NCBI GenBank assembly: GCA_964036045.1
Contig: OZ038381.1
Coordinates: 155,576,352 to 155,640,351 of the forward strand
Reading direction: 5' to 3'
Length of the DNA: 64,000 nt
DNA from: Eutreptiella sp. 'Long Island Sound 2002'
Taxonomy: Eukaryota; Euglenozoa; Euglenophyceae; Eutreptiales; Eutreptiaceae
Below, in pieces: positions 52,700 through 61,346 of this stretch. Both the position numbers and the translations under genes were made by a program. Position 1 is the stretch's first letter. Each line of letters opens with the position of its first letter. The notes beneath the pieces are model-generated. The model saw only the letters and a program-made list of their open reading frames with translations. It was not told the DNA's origin and made no database searches.

Positions 52700-55600
52700 G
52701 AAATTACCTCGAAGAGGTTGTTAGATCACGCCCGGACGCGAGCGTCGTATACCCCCCCCTTTTTTGCCGTGGGGCCTGTAAGGCCCGCCGTCACTGTCCG
52801 GCCGCGGGGGAGGGGCCACGCGGCCGCCAGCAATGTTCAGCTGTAAAGCTGACCCCGGTGATTATCTTGCCGGATTGGCCCTCTCGTACAGCTGGCAACG
52901 GACGCGGTTTCCGACGAACCGAAAGCACATTTATGAATGGCAGGTCGGTCCCGACAAAAGTATATATCTAAAAAAAATTTTCGTGGCCGGAATCCGGATT
53001 TCTGGTCTGAAATTGGTGTGCACGCGTGACTAGTGGCAGTCGCCGACATTGCCAATCTTGGTTTGGGCCTGTCCAACTCAGCCCCTAGCTAGAGTGTACG
53101 AAAATTAGATTTGAGATCACCAATATGAATGGTTTTAAAGCCCGAATAATGCTGTCAAATCGCTTTTTCGCAAAGATGCGCGGATCGCTGTTCTGCAACA
53201 CCGATCGTCGATTTGTGTGATGAGAGTGTTAGGCGCCGAGGTTTTGACCTCATATTCGTGTTCGGCATCAAAAACTACCCATATTTAGCTTTTGGTTTAT
53301 CAAAATTCGAGCCGGTAGGCCAAAGATATGACTTTTTCAAGTTTTGATACATTTGGCTCAGGGTGGCCATTTTGGCCTATTTCGTGTTGTAGCATAACCA
53401 CGAGGCTCTAGCAACGAACCAAGTGACATTCTAACTCCATTTGCACCCAAATGATGTGAAAAGCATTAAGGTTGACCCCTCTAGCCTCTTCTTGATGCTT
53501 AGAATGAGGGTACAACGGTTGAAAAAAGTGGTACTCAAGTGAGTTCATATGTCTCCATTGTACAGCTTTGTCAAAGTGCTATATCCCGGCCTAGGGATTG
53601 AACCTTTGTGTACGCTAGTCCTGTATGGGTCCCCTGGGACGGGGTTAAGCAACGGTACGTCCCTATGGCCTCTATAGAGAGCACATCGGGGCGAAAACTG
53701 AAAGATACAAGCTTTGTAAGCCGTGTTTCTAGGTGTCGTCACGACACCAGCGTGCCAAACTCATGGGTCCCCCCCTTGGTGTTGCGGTTGCATCCCTATG
53801 CCTCTGTGGGACCTCAACCAAGTATATTTGAGTAGTTTGGGGGATGGCCACTTGTTTGCCAAGTGTAACCCCAATGGCCCCTAGACATCTCGGGTGGGGG
53901 TTTGGCATTTTTGACAAAAATGGCCATTTTGGGTTCGTGGGTCCATTCGTCGGACGTCGTTCTCCTACCCGACCACGTGCCAACAGGTACACACTTTAAT
54001 GTGGCAGGGTATGCAAAACATACATCTAATTTTACCTAAAAATGACAACCAAAGACGCCATTTTTGCGAGAAATAAGTGTGAGACGGTCTGTGACGGGTC
54101 CTGATATCCTTTTAGGACTCATTCTCATCTTTCAAACGAGCCCAACGTTTTGTTCCAACTCCACGGTATGTTGGAATCACATAGGTTATCGGGCCCTCAA
54201 CCAAGCATATTGGAGTTCTTCGGATTTAGAAGAATGCAAAAGGTGAATTGTTTGCCCGTTGAAGCCCCGTGGGCCCTGGGTTATAGGTGTTGGGGGTTTT
54301 GCAGTTTTGTCAAAAGTGGCAGTTTTCAGTTCATGCCTCCATTTGTCGGAGGTGGTTCTCCAACGTACCGTTGAGTTGGAACGAACCGTTAGGCTCGTTT
54401 GAAAGGTGGAGACATATCCTAAAAGGATATGAGGACCCATCATAGGCGAGCTTGCACCCATTTTCCGTGAAAATCGGGTTTTTAGCCATCAATTTTAGCT
54501 GAAGTGAGACATGCTGAATTCAGAACATGGCGTATTCAAACGTGTACGTGTTGGCACGTACCGAAACTTCTGGTACTTTCGGCGTTTCTAGGCTTGGGGA
54601 GGAGGAGCAAGGGATTGGTACACAACCTTTCCCATATTGTGATCACTTAAAATGGCCATCCAAGCTTGTTTTAGCCCATAGTTATGTAGTGTTTACCCTA
54701 TTTTGGGTGTGTGTTGCTTGGGGTAGAATCTCTACGATGTGCACTTGCCGAAGGCAATAGAATTTTGCAAATCACCTCGCAGAGGTTGTTAGATCAAAGC
54801 CAGGCAGGCGTATAATGCCACATACCCCCCCCATTTTGGGTCTTTTTGGGCATATTCGCGTACCGTACCCCAAGGGGTTGAATTGTTAGTTTAACCCCTT
54901 GTAAAATCATTATTTCGTCCAATGAACACATCCCCCAATTAGTTTTTGGTCCGGACCCCCCCACCCCCCCCCCTTGTAACCCACTTTTTTGGGCTTTTGA
55001 GGGAGGGGGGGGTCAAAAAAATGACCCCCTTTTTTTGGGTCGAAAATCATGAATCTTTTGGTTTCTTTTCGATCTTGAGCCGAAAAGTGTTTCCGGGTCC
55101 CGACTCCATGAGGTGTGTATGGGGCGGAGTGGGACGAGCGCTAATGCGGTTTATGCACTTTTTAGCCATTTTTGCTATGTTGACGGTTTTGGCGACCTCG
55201 GTGACCCCCGTGCTACCCACTCTTGAGGGATGTGGGTGGGGATGTTGTGATAGTATATGCCTTCTAGGATACGATAGGCATTTTTTTTGCAGTCCGTAGG
55301 GTCGAGGGCCGGTCAAAACCCGTGCCAAAGACGCGAAATGGCTATTTCCACCAAAAAATGGCTTACATGAGTGAATGGGCCTGTGCACAACCTGCTGATC
55401 CGGTTTTTCAGCCCGTAGAGATCAAAAATACAAATTTTCGAAACTTATTTTTTTTTTTGATATTGTGATCACCTAAAATGACCATCCAAGGTATGTAAAG
55501 CATGTTTTAGGCGGTATTTCTGTGTTTTTCACCCTATTTTATGGTATTTAGGGCAAGGGGAGGGGGTCTCCAAGGGATTGGTACACAACCTGCTTCGGCA

Positions 55601-55841
55601 GTTTTTTACCTTGGGCGGCTCGAAAATGGCAGTTTCCGAACCCTGTTTTTTTTAATATTGTGATCACCTAAAAGGACCATCCAAGCATGTTTTAGCCCGT
55701 ATTTATGTAGTGTTTACCCTATTTTGGGTGTGTGTTGCTGGGGGTAGGTTCTCTACGATGTGGACTTGCCGAAGCCAATAGAATTTTGCAAATCACCTCG
55801 CAGAGGTTGTTAGATCAAAGCCATGTAGGCGTATATATGGG
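52700..55841. repeat. Satellite-like non-coding repeat region, left of the YR element
   Basis: Diverged copies of a few modules recur. The CCTCGNAGAGGTTGTTAGATCA module is at 52709, 54776 and 55796. A hairpin CAAGGGGTT...AACCCCTTG lies at ~54871. A GTGATCACCTAAAATGACC module occurs at ~55465 and 55655. Similar modules continue to the right of the YR retrotransposon (61347-64000). Nothing coding. Confidence 0.75.
54097..54441. repeat. Long imperfect inverted repeat (~80-bp arms)
   Basis: 54097-54176 (GGGTCCTGATATCCTTTTAG...) and 54363-54441 are inverted copies at roughly 80% identity; weaker pairing extends outward. The spacer is a diverged direct copy of part of 53830-53970. It would form a long RNA hairpin if transcribed. 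Confidence 0.7.
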
Positions 55842-55905
55842 AAAACCGATGTTTTGCCAAAAACATACGTTTTGTTCATAGTGCTTACTGTTTTTCTTGG
55901 CCCCC
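55842..55905 (+). repeat. Split direct repeat A1
   Basis: AAAACCGATGTTTTGCC to CTTGGCCC recurs at 61107-61170 with about one mismatch. It starts at the left junction with the satellite and ends 34 bases before gag. Confidence 0.9.
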
Positions 55906-55938
55906 CCCCGGGTGCGCTTCCATTGGGTGAACACATAA

Positions 55939-56949
55939 ATGTCTGAGACTATGGAACAAGACAAGAACCCGGTGGTGGACAATTCAGGACCCGACCCGGG
56001 GCTGGCCAAGTTCAGGATGTGGGTGCTCGGGCCGTTCGAGACAATCCAGGGTCAACAGGAGTACCAGGAGAGGAGCGGCGAATGGTTGATTGAGGAGCAG
56101 GAGAGAATAGTGGACCTGCAGGTGGGTGCAGATGTGGTGTCCGAGTTCGCGGGGCAGATTGGTGTCGGCCACCTGGACAAGAACACCTTCCTCACAGCGC
56201 TGCGCTGCTATGCGATCCGGAAGGGCCTGGTGCCTGACTACGTGAATAAAAGGTTTGTCCATGATGAGACTCAGGGGACGGGGCAAGGCAATGCGGGAAC
56301 AGAGATCACAAGACCACCATCACCGGCGGTCAGCGGTTTGGCGACGCATGAAGTGGCAGAGCTGGTGCAACTCCTGGCGGCAACGAAACTGGAGAATAAA
56401 AGACTCAGAGCGGCGGCTATACCAAGGCTGACGAAACAAGAACTGGAGCGGATGCTGGCAGAAACACTGCCATACCAATGGATGCAGACCCTGGCGGTTG
56501 GACTGATGACGTACTCCAAGAAAGACCCACAGTGGGACGCCCATGAATTGTCAACAACGATATGGAAGGTCGTGCATGAGGAATTGAGAAACAAAAGGCA
56601 GGGACGCAATTCCCACATGCCAATACCGCAACAAGTGCAAGGTGCAGGAACTCCAGGAACACACACGGCACCGGGGGCGCCGCTGGGCAGAGCGATCAAC
56701 ACTCCAGGAGGACAGCAGATCATGGGGACCCCGGTGGGATGGGGTCAGTGTTTTGTCTGCGGCCAGATTGGGCACTGGGCCAGAAATTGCCCGCAGGCAG
56801 CACTGACAGGCACCCTGAACCAACCGCACGTCCAGGCCAAAATATCGCAGGTGGGGGACCAGACTGTGATGACCAGTAACAAGGGGTGGACCTTCGACCT
56901 GAATGGCCCACCCCCCGCCAACTGCAGGCGCTGTGGGCAGCTCCACTAG
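55939..56949 (+). CDS. Gag of the YR retrotransposon, with CCHC zinc knuckle
   Basis: 336 residues from ATG 55939 in the clear after A1. An N-terminal helical part (ETIQGQQEYQERSGEWLIEE) and a second helical block (~130-220) precede a classical knuckle CFVCGQIGHWARNC at residues ~271-284. The protein ends with a second Cys/His cluster, CRRCGQLH, directly before UAG. Past the UAG the same frame reads EMFPCG, which would supply a last Cys of a knuckle. It then runs 57 codons to a UGA, after which the YR frame follows, still in phase. So either UAG is a nonsense change inside a second knuckle or it is a readthrough stop. The role is the nucleocapsid of the RNA intermediate. Confidence 0.8.
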   Translation: MSETMEQDKNPVVDNSGPDPGLAKFRMWVLGPFETIQGQQEYQERSGEWLIEEQERIVDLQVGADVVSEFAGQIGVGHLDKNTFLTALRCYAIRKGLVPDYVNKRFVHDETQGTGQGNAGTEITRPPSPAVSGLATHEVAELVQLLAATKLENKRLRAAAIPRLTKQELERMLAETLPYQWMQTLAVGLMTYSKKDPQWDAHELSTTIWKVVHEELRNKRQGRNSHMPIPQQVQGAGTPGTHTAPGAPLGRAINTPGGQQIMGTPVGWGQCFVCGQIGHWARNCPQAALTGTLNQPHVQAKISQVGDQTVMTSNKGWTFDLNGPPPANCRRCGQLH

Positions 56950-57156
56950 GAGATGTTCCCGTGTGGGGCACAGGGGAGGGTGTCCCTGTTGCCACAGCCA
57001 GCGACACCGGTCGGACAGGCGGGGGTGGCGGGCGGACAACGGGAGGGCTCGGATGATGCCGTTCTCCGCATGGTACAGGACTTGCTGCAATCGCGGGCAC
57101 TAGACCCAGGACAACAGCAATGACAAGAGCTCAACGGAGTCGGGGCCGGATCGAAG

Positions 57157-59412
57157 GTGGCACTGGGGCCGGACATGGGAGCCACGGTGGCCGAGACCTG
57201 GCAGGCCCACGATGCCGTCATGCACGCCAGGACAGAGGTGTGGGGAACAGTGGGTACGGCGATGGCGATCCGTGGCGTGGAGGCCAGCTCATCAGCGACG
57301 TATATGCAACAGGTACGGATGGCATTGCGAGGGTGTGGCACCGATGAACCACTGGCGGTGGCGATTCAACGGCGGTTCGCAGAACTGGCACTACGAAAGC
57401 GGGGCTACTCGGCGGCAAACAACTTGGTGGCGGGGATACGGATGCTGGAGAAACTCAAACTCATACGGGCTACCGTCACAGACCTACACAGGCTACAACT
57501 CAGAGCAATCGGCAAGATGGCCAAGGCGGAAGACAGGCCACGAGTATGGGTGACAGTGGCCGACTTTCAACCGTTGGCAGAGAGGAGGGTGCACTGGGCC
57601 TGGGCAAGGGTGTTCTTTGCCGTCGGGATGGCATTCACCATCTGCCTCAGGATTTCAGACGTCGCACAACTACGATGGGGCTGGTTGGCACACAAGGGGT
57701 GGTTGGTGTTCTTCGACTACAAAGTGGCCAAGGAGATGTGTGCCCAGCCCATACCACCGTTTTGGGAACGGTGGCGGCATTGGCTCTACACGCACAGGCG
57801 GCCTCACCAGCACGACGAGAACATATTCATCCCGGGAGGACCCGATGCCCTACGGAAGTTACAGACTGAACTGTTCACAGGTACGGAGTGCGGCCTCTCG
57901 GGATGGCACCCGTGGAAACGCATGGGGGCTGCATGCTTCAGGGCGCTGGGAGGATCCCTGCAGGCCTTGGCACTATGGGCCCGCTGGCGGACACCAAGGC
58001 AAGCAGCACGATACGCAGCGCACCCACCGTCACGGAAGATGCCATCCAGGGTCCTCCTTCCATCACCAGTGGGTGAATCAGGGCACTTCACGCGCGACTG
58101 TGAGTGGACTTGGATGCCGGTCAAGGAGCTCTGGCATAGGGATGCATTCGCATGGGATCTTGGGAGAAAACGGAACCAGACCCCCCCTACGGTCCACACG
58201 TTTGCCCGCCCCGCCACTCCTCAGGAGGTGGACAGCGAGTCCGACGACGACGAGGAACTGGACGATCAGGATGGGGAATGCGACCAGGACAATCCAGATC
58301 ATGAAGAACCCCGAAGAGAAGCGGAGAACAGGAGCATGCAGGACGCCGCACAAAAGGAAATGGGACGAGATGCCGAACTTGTGCCTGGTGCAGGACCTGA
58401 GCATGAAGGTGGACCACGGACGGACGAAGGAACGGCAGGACACGGTGCGAGACCCATCGAGATCATCGACGTGGACGAGTTGGAGGACGGCGAAACGAAG
58501 ATGGACGCCGACGGGGACAGTGGAGGAGCGGGCGCAGCGGAAGCCGTCACAGCTCCGGAGGGGGCGGTGGCAAGTGGGGCGGACGCGGACAAGCATGAAC
58601 GGGATGCAGGCGATCAGGCATCAAACGAGGACCGGGCAGGAGGGGACAGACGATGCGGGGATCCAGACGAAGCGCACATGGAGGCTGAGCCATGCCAAGA
58701 AATGGAAGTCAGCGCGGGAGAGTCTGGGGACGACGTCGGCTCCGAAGGCAGCAGCGCAGGGGACGGAGACGAGTCAAGCCCAGGTACGCCGACATGCTCT
58801 ACTGATTGCTCTGAGTCCCGATGGAGATTACATCAAGCCAAGAGGAGAGTATTGGGGAAAAGAACAACACGTGAGTTTGGTGAGGAGGAGCAACGTGGGG
58901 CAAAGCGGGGACGCGGAGAGACTTGCGCGGGAGACCAGCAGCTGGTGGCGATGCCCGACGGGACTGAAGCAGACGGGGCCCCACACTGGGGATACCTGGT
59001 CACGGCGCCTCAGAGGGGCCATAGATTCCAGCTGTGGAAGCCTATGCCTCTGCAATGCGAACGAGAGGAACAAGGACGAGATGGGGGTGGACATGGAGCA
59101 GCTGACGGAGGAAGTGGCGGAGCGTATGGCGCGGCAGTGGAGCAGACCGGGGACGATCAGTGGGCTGTTGCGAGATCTGACAGTCAGGGTGGGTCAACGA
59201 GCCGGGACGGGCCCACAGCAGGAGGAGGCGGAACAGAATTTCACATCGGTGCTGCAGGCACTCCGGGACGACGAGACGGAGCCATGGGACGTATCGCCGA
59301 CAGGGGATGTCAGCCCCAAGGGCAACAAGGATGGCGACCAGAGTCGGGGCCAAGTGTCGGTGGAGACGGCGATCAGAGGCCTTGGAGTAGCTGGCAGAGT
59401 GGACATCCCTGA
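57157..59412 (+). CDS. Tyrosine recombinase ORF with long acidic tail
   Basis: 751 residues if started at 57157; the frame is open from the UGA at 57121-57123. Residues ~1-145 form a helical core-binding domain. The catalytic domain shows CLRISDVAQLRW (first Arg, ~163), a Lys in VFFDYKVAKEM, GWHPWKRMGAACF (~248-260) and RWRTPRQAARYA (Tyr ~285). The usual HxxR reads HPWK, a Lys for the second Arg, with Arg as the next residue. After ~350 comes an acidic, low-complexity tail of ~400 residues rich in Glu, Asp and Gly. It overlaps the start of the RT ORF by ~330 bases in another frame. The enzyme would recombine a circular DNA copy into the genome. Confidence 0.78.
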   Translation: MALGPDMGATVAETWQAHDAVMHARTEVWGTVGTAMAIRGVEASSSATYMQQVRMALRGCGTDEPLAVAIQRRFAELALRKRGYSAANNLVAGIRMLEKLKLIRATVTDLHRLQLRAIGKMAKAEDRPRVWVTVADFQPLAERRVHWAWARVFFAVGMAFTICLRISDVAQLRWGWLAHKGWLVFFDYKVAKEMCAQPIPPFWERWRHWLYTHRRPHQHDENIFIPGGPDALRKLQTELFTGTECGLSGWHPWKRMGAACFRALGGSLQALALWARWRTPRQAARYAAHPPSRKMPSRVLLPSPVGESGHFTRDCEWTWMPVKELWHRDAFAWDLGRKRNQTPPTVHTFARPATPQEVDSESDDDEELDDQDGECDQDNPDHEEPRREAENRSMQDAAQKEMGRDAELVPGAGPEHEGGPRTDEGTAGHGARPIEIIDVDELEDGETKMDADGDSGGAGAAEAVTAPEGAVASGADADKHERDAGDQASNEDRAGGDRRCGDPDEAHMEAEPCQEMEVSAGESGDDVGSEGSSAGDGDESSPGTPTCSTDCSESRWRLHQAKRRVLGKRTTREFGEEEQRGAKRGRGETCAGDQQLVAMPDGTEADGAPHWGYLVTAPQRGHRFQLWKPMPLQCEREEQGRDGGGHGAADGGSGGAYGAAVEQTGDDQWAVARSDSQGGSTSRDGPTAGGGGTEFHIGAAGTPGRRDGAMGRIADRGCQPQGQQGWRPESGPSVGGDGDQRPWSSWQSGHP

Positions 59413-60994
59413 GGAGATGTGGCAAAGGCACAGGCCGTGCAATTGGAGAGAGGCTCATGAGAACGCACCGGTCCAGAAGGCGAGCCGGGACCCGGCCTTG
59501 GCAGCGATGGTCCAGCGCATACACGAGGACGGCATGCTGGACGAGATCACTGACGGGAGGCTGCCGAATGCCAAGGCGTTCACCAAACCGAAGTCCCAGG
59601 AGAAGGGGTCATTAATCATCAACATGGTCCCGTTGAACAAGCGATGCCAGAGGCCAAGTACACGACTGCAACTGCCCACACTCGAGGAACTGGGAGACAC
59701 GTTCCGAGAGGCGGCGGGCAAGGGTCAGGCCATATGGTTTTGCAAATTAGACGTGGCGAACATGTTCTGGCCCTGCTGGATGCCGGAGCAGGAGAGGGGC
59801 ACGATAAGAATCGTGGTGCAGGGCAGGGTGTGGGGTTTCCACAGCCTGCCGTTCGGGTGGACACACAGTCCCCAGATGGCCACAGAATTGCTGAGAATGA
59901 CGCTGGAGAAGTTCCACATGCCGGGGATACGACCGATACAATACGTCGACGACGTGCTGGTGTATGGGTATGACAAGACGGAGGTAGGGGCAGCAGGATT
60001 GCAACTACGGGAGCTGCTGGAGCGTGACGGCTGGATATGCAGCCCCAAGTCCCAGTTGGAGCCCACGAACACAATCGAGTGGATGGGGAAGAGCCTGGAT
60101 GGCAGGCGTTGGACGATCCAGTCTTCAGCGCCGTACATTGCCGGCATGGTGGCCTTGTGGCTGAAGCTGGCGACCAGGGGTTACAGCCAGAAGGACATGA
60201 GACGCATGCTGGGAAAACTGGCGTGGGCAGACAGACCAGCCCGAGAAACAGGGCCACACACGAGTGGGGCCATGGCATGGATGATGTGGGGGCCCCAGAA
60301 TGCGAGGTACACACCGCCGAAGGTGCTAAGGGGACTGGCGGAGGCGCTGGCGTCCGTGATGGGGCCCTGGTCGGCACGAAGAACGACAGCAGCAGACGAC
60401 ATCGACATGTATGTGGATGCAGCAGAATACGGGAACACGTACCTGGTCGGTTTGTGGTCTCAGGAGGCAGGAGCGCGAGTATGGGAGTGCCCTAAGACAG
60501 TGCGGAATCAGCAGGCGGCAGAGCTGCAGGCAGTGGAGCGAGCGGTCAAGATGGCGGCGTACAGGAAACGGCAGCAGGTGCATCTGGGGGCGGACAACCT
60601 CGCGGCCATATGGGCGGCGCTCAAGAGGAAGACAAAGATTCACCACCGAGATCGGGCCACGACGGTAAGGAGGATACAGCAAACGCTACGCTGGTCAGGG
60701 ATCGTAGTTAAATTAAGCTATGTACCGTCCAAATGGAACCCGGCAGACGCCATCTCCAGAATTTTTAACTGGGGGTCAGCCTTCCGGGCGACTGTGGAGG
60801 CCAGGGCATGCGAGCTGGCCCTGCGCACTGTTCTGTACGCACCCTGCTCTGTTATGGGACAGACTTCTTACAGAAGCACGGGGGGGGGGGGTGACAGACC
60901 TATACTATGTCAGGCACTTTCCACAGACAGAGGCACATGGCAGCCTGAAATGCCAGATGAACCACGCTACCCACCACCAGTGTACTGCAGGTAG
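59081..60994 (+). CDS. Reverse transcriptase - RNase H of the YR retrotransposon
   Basis: The frame is open far upstream (from ~57617), but the part before ~59080 is the shadow of the YR gene. I take ATG 59081 (MGVDMEQLTEEV...), giving 637 aa. RT blocks: LIINMVPLNKRCQ, WFCKLDVANMFWPCWM, GFHSLPFGWTHSPQMA, and the intact catalytic IQYVDDVLVYG (YVDD at residues 288-291). RNase H keeps its acidic set: DIDMYVDAAEYGN, QQAAELQAVERA, HLGADNLAAIW and NPADAISRI. No protease, DDE integrase or MT-like domain is present. Translation probably needs a frameshift or re-initiation from the YR frame, which overlaps by ~330 bases. It ends 14 bases before repeat B1. Confidence 0.85.
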   Translation: MGVDMEQLTEEVAERMARQWSRPGTISGLLRDLTVRVGQRAGTGPQQEEAEQNFTSVLQALRDDETEPWDVSPTGDVSPKGNKDGDQSRGQVSVETAIRGLGVAGRVDIPEEMWQRHRPCNWREAHENAPVQKASRDPALAAMVQRIHEDGMLDEITDGRLPNAKAFTKPKSQEKGSLIINMVPLNKRCQRPSTRLQLPTLEELGDTFREAAGKGQAIWFCKLDVANMFWPCWMPEQERGTIRIVVQGRVWGFHSLPFGWTHSPQMATELLRMTLEKFHMPGIRPIQYVDDVLVYGYDKTEVGAAGLQLRELLERDGWICSPKSQLEPTNTIEWMGKSLDGRRWTIQSSAPYIAGMVALWLKLATRGYSQKDMRRMLGKLAWADRPARETGPHTSGAMAWMMWGPQNARYTPPKVLRGLAEALASVMGPWSARRTTAADDIDMYVDAAEYGNTYLVGLWSQEAGARVWECPKTVRNQQAAELQAVERAVKMAAYRKRQQVHLGADNLAAIWAALKRKTKIHHRDRATTVRRIQQTLRWSGIVVKLSYVPSKWNPADAISRIFNWGSAFRATVEARACELALRTVLYAPCSVMGQTSYRSTGGGGDRPILCQALSTDRGTWQPEMPDEPRYPPPVYCR

Positions 60995-61007
60995 CGAGGT
61001 GATGGTT

Positions 61008-61110
61008 GCATGGGAAGAGCTGTACATGGACTGTCCGGAGATGTTTGACAGTACGAGACAGAATGCGAATTGACTGACGTGCAGGGCAGGTGAGGGAAGC
61101 AATCACAAAA
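61008..61110 (+). repeat. Split direct repeat B1
   Basis: 103 bases from GCATGGGAAGAGCTGTACAT to AATCACAAAA, identical to B2 at 61244-61346. Confidence 0.92.
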
Positions 61111-61170
61111 CCGATGTTTTGCCAAAAACATACGTTTTGTTCATACTGCTTACTGTTTTTCTTGGCCCAC
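61107..61170 (+). repeat. Split direct repeat A2
   Basis: It repeats A1 and overlaps the last A's of B1, so B1-A2 reproduces the junction expected in a circular intermediate. Confidence 0.9.
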
Positions 61171-61243
61171 CCACCCACCCATTGGAGCGGGTCAGGTGTC
61201 TACATTTAGCCGCCACCATACGGCAGTGCAGCCCATCTGTACA

Positions 61244-61346
61244 GCATGGGAAGAGCTGTACATGGACTGTCCGGAGATGTTTGACAGTACGAGACAGAAT
61301 GCGAATTGACTGACGTGCAGGGCAGGTGAGGGAAGCAATCACAAAA
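61244..61346 (+). repeat. Split direct repeat B2 (right end of the element)
   Basis: Identical copy of B1; ends at the junction with satellite sequence CGCCACATACCCC. Confidence 0.92.

Larger units (their letters stand above)
55842..61346 (+). mobile_element. Complete tyrosine-recombinase retrotransposon, gag-YR-RT/RNase H order, split direct repeats
   Basis: From 5' to 3': A1 repeat, gag, tyrosine recombinase, reverse transcriptase-RNase H, B1, A2, B2. Split direct repeats (A1...B1-A2-B2) are the termini of PAT/Ngaro/VIPER-type YR elements. Placing YR before RT is the VIPER order; DIRS and Ngaro have YR last. B1 and B2 are identical over 103 bases, A1 and A2 nearly so over ~64. An unoccupied relative of the insertion site lies at ~62100-62170, where the flanks at 55841 and 61347 are joined by ~4 bases. 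The element therefore inserted into a satellite-like repeat with no evident target duplication, and recently. Confidence 0.88.

Noticed and set aside
57617-59080. Upstream part of the frame that leads into RT
   Set aside because: It overlaps the YR catalytic domain in another frame and has Arg/Thr/Ser-rich noise composition. RT homology begins only after ~59380.
1283-61346. UAG read as an amino acid (reassigned code), because four or more elements have in-frame UAGs
   Set aside because: The Gln-rich coiled-coil exon and the other long frames use only CAA/CAG and contain no UAG over hundreds of codons, and several genes end cleanly. Ordinary nonsense changes plus possible readthrough explain the cases.
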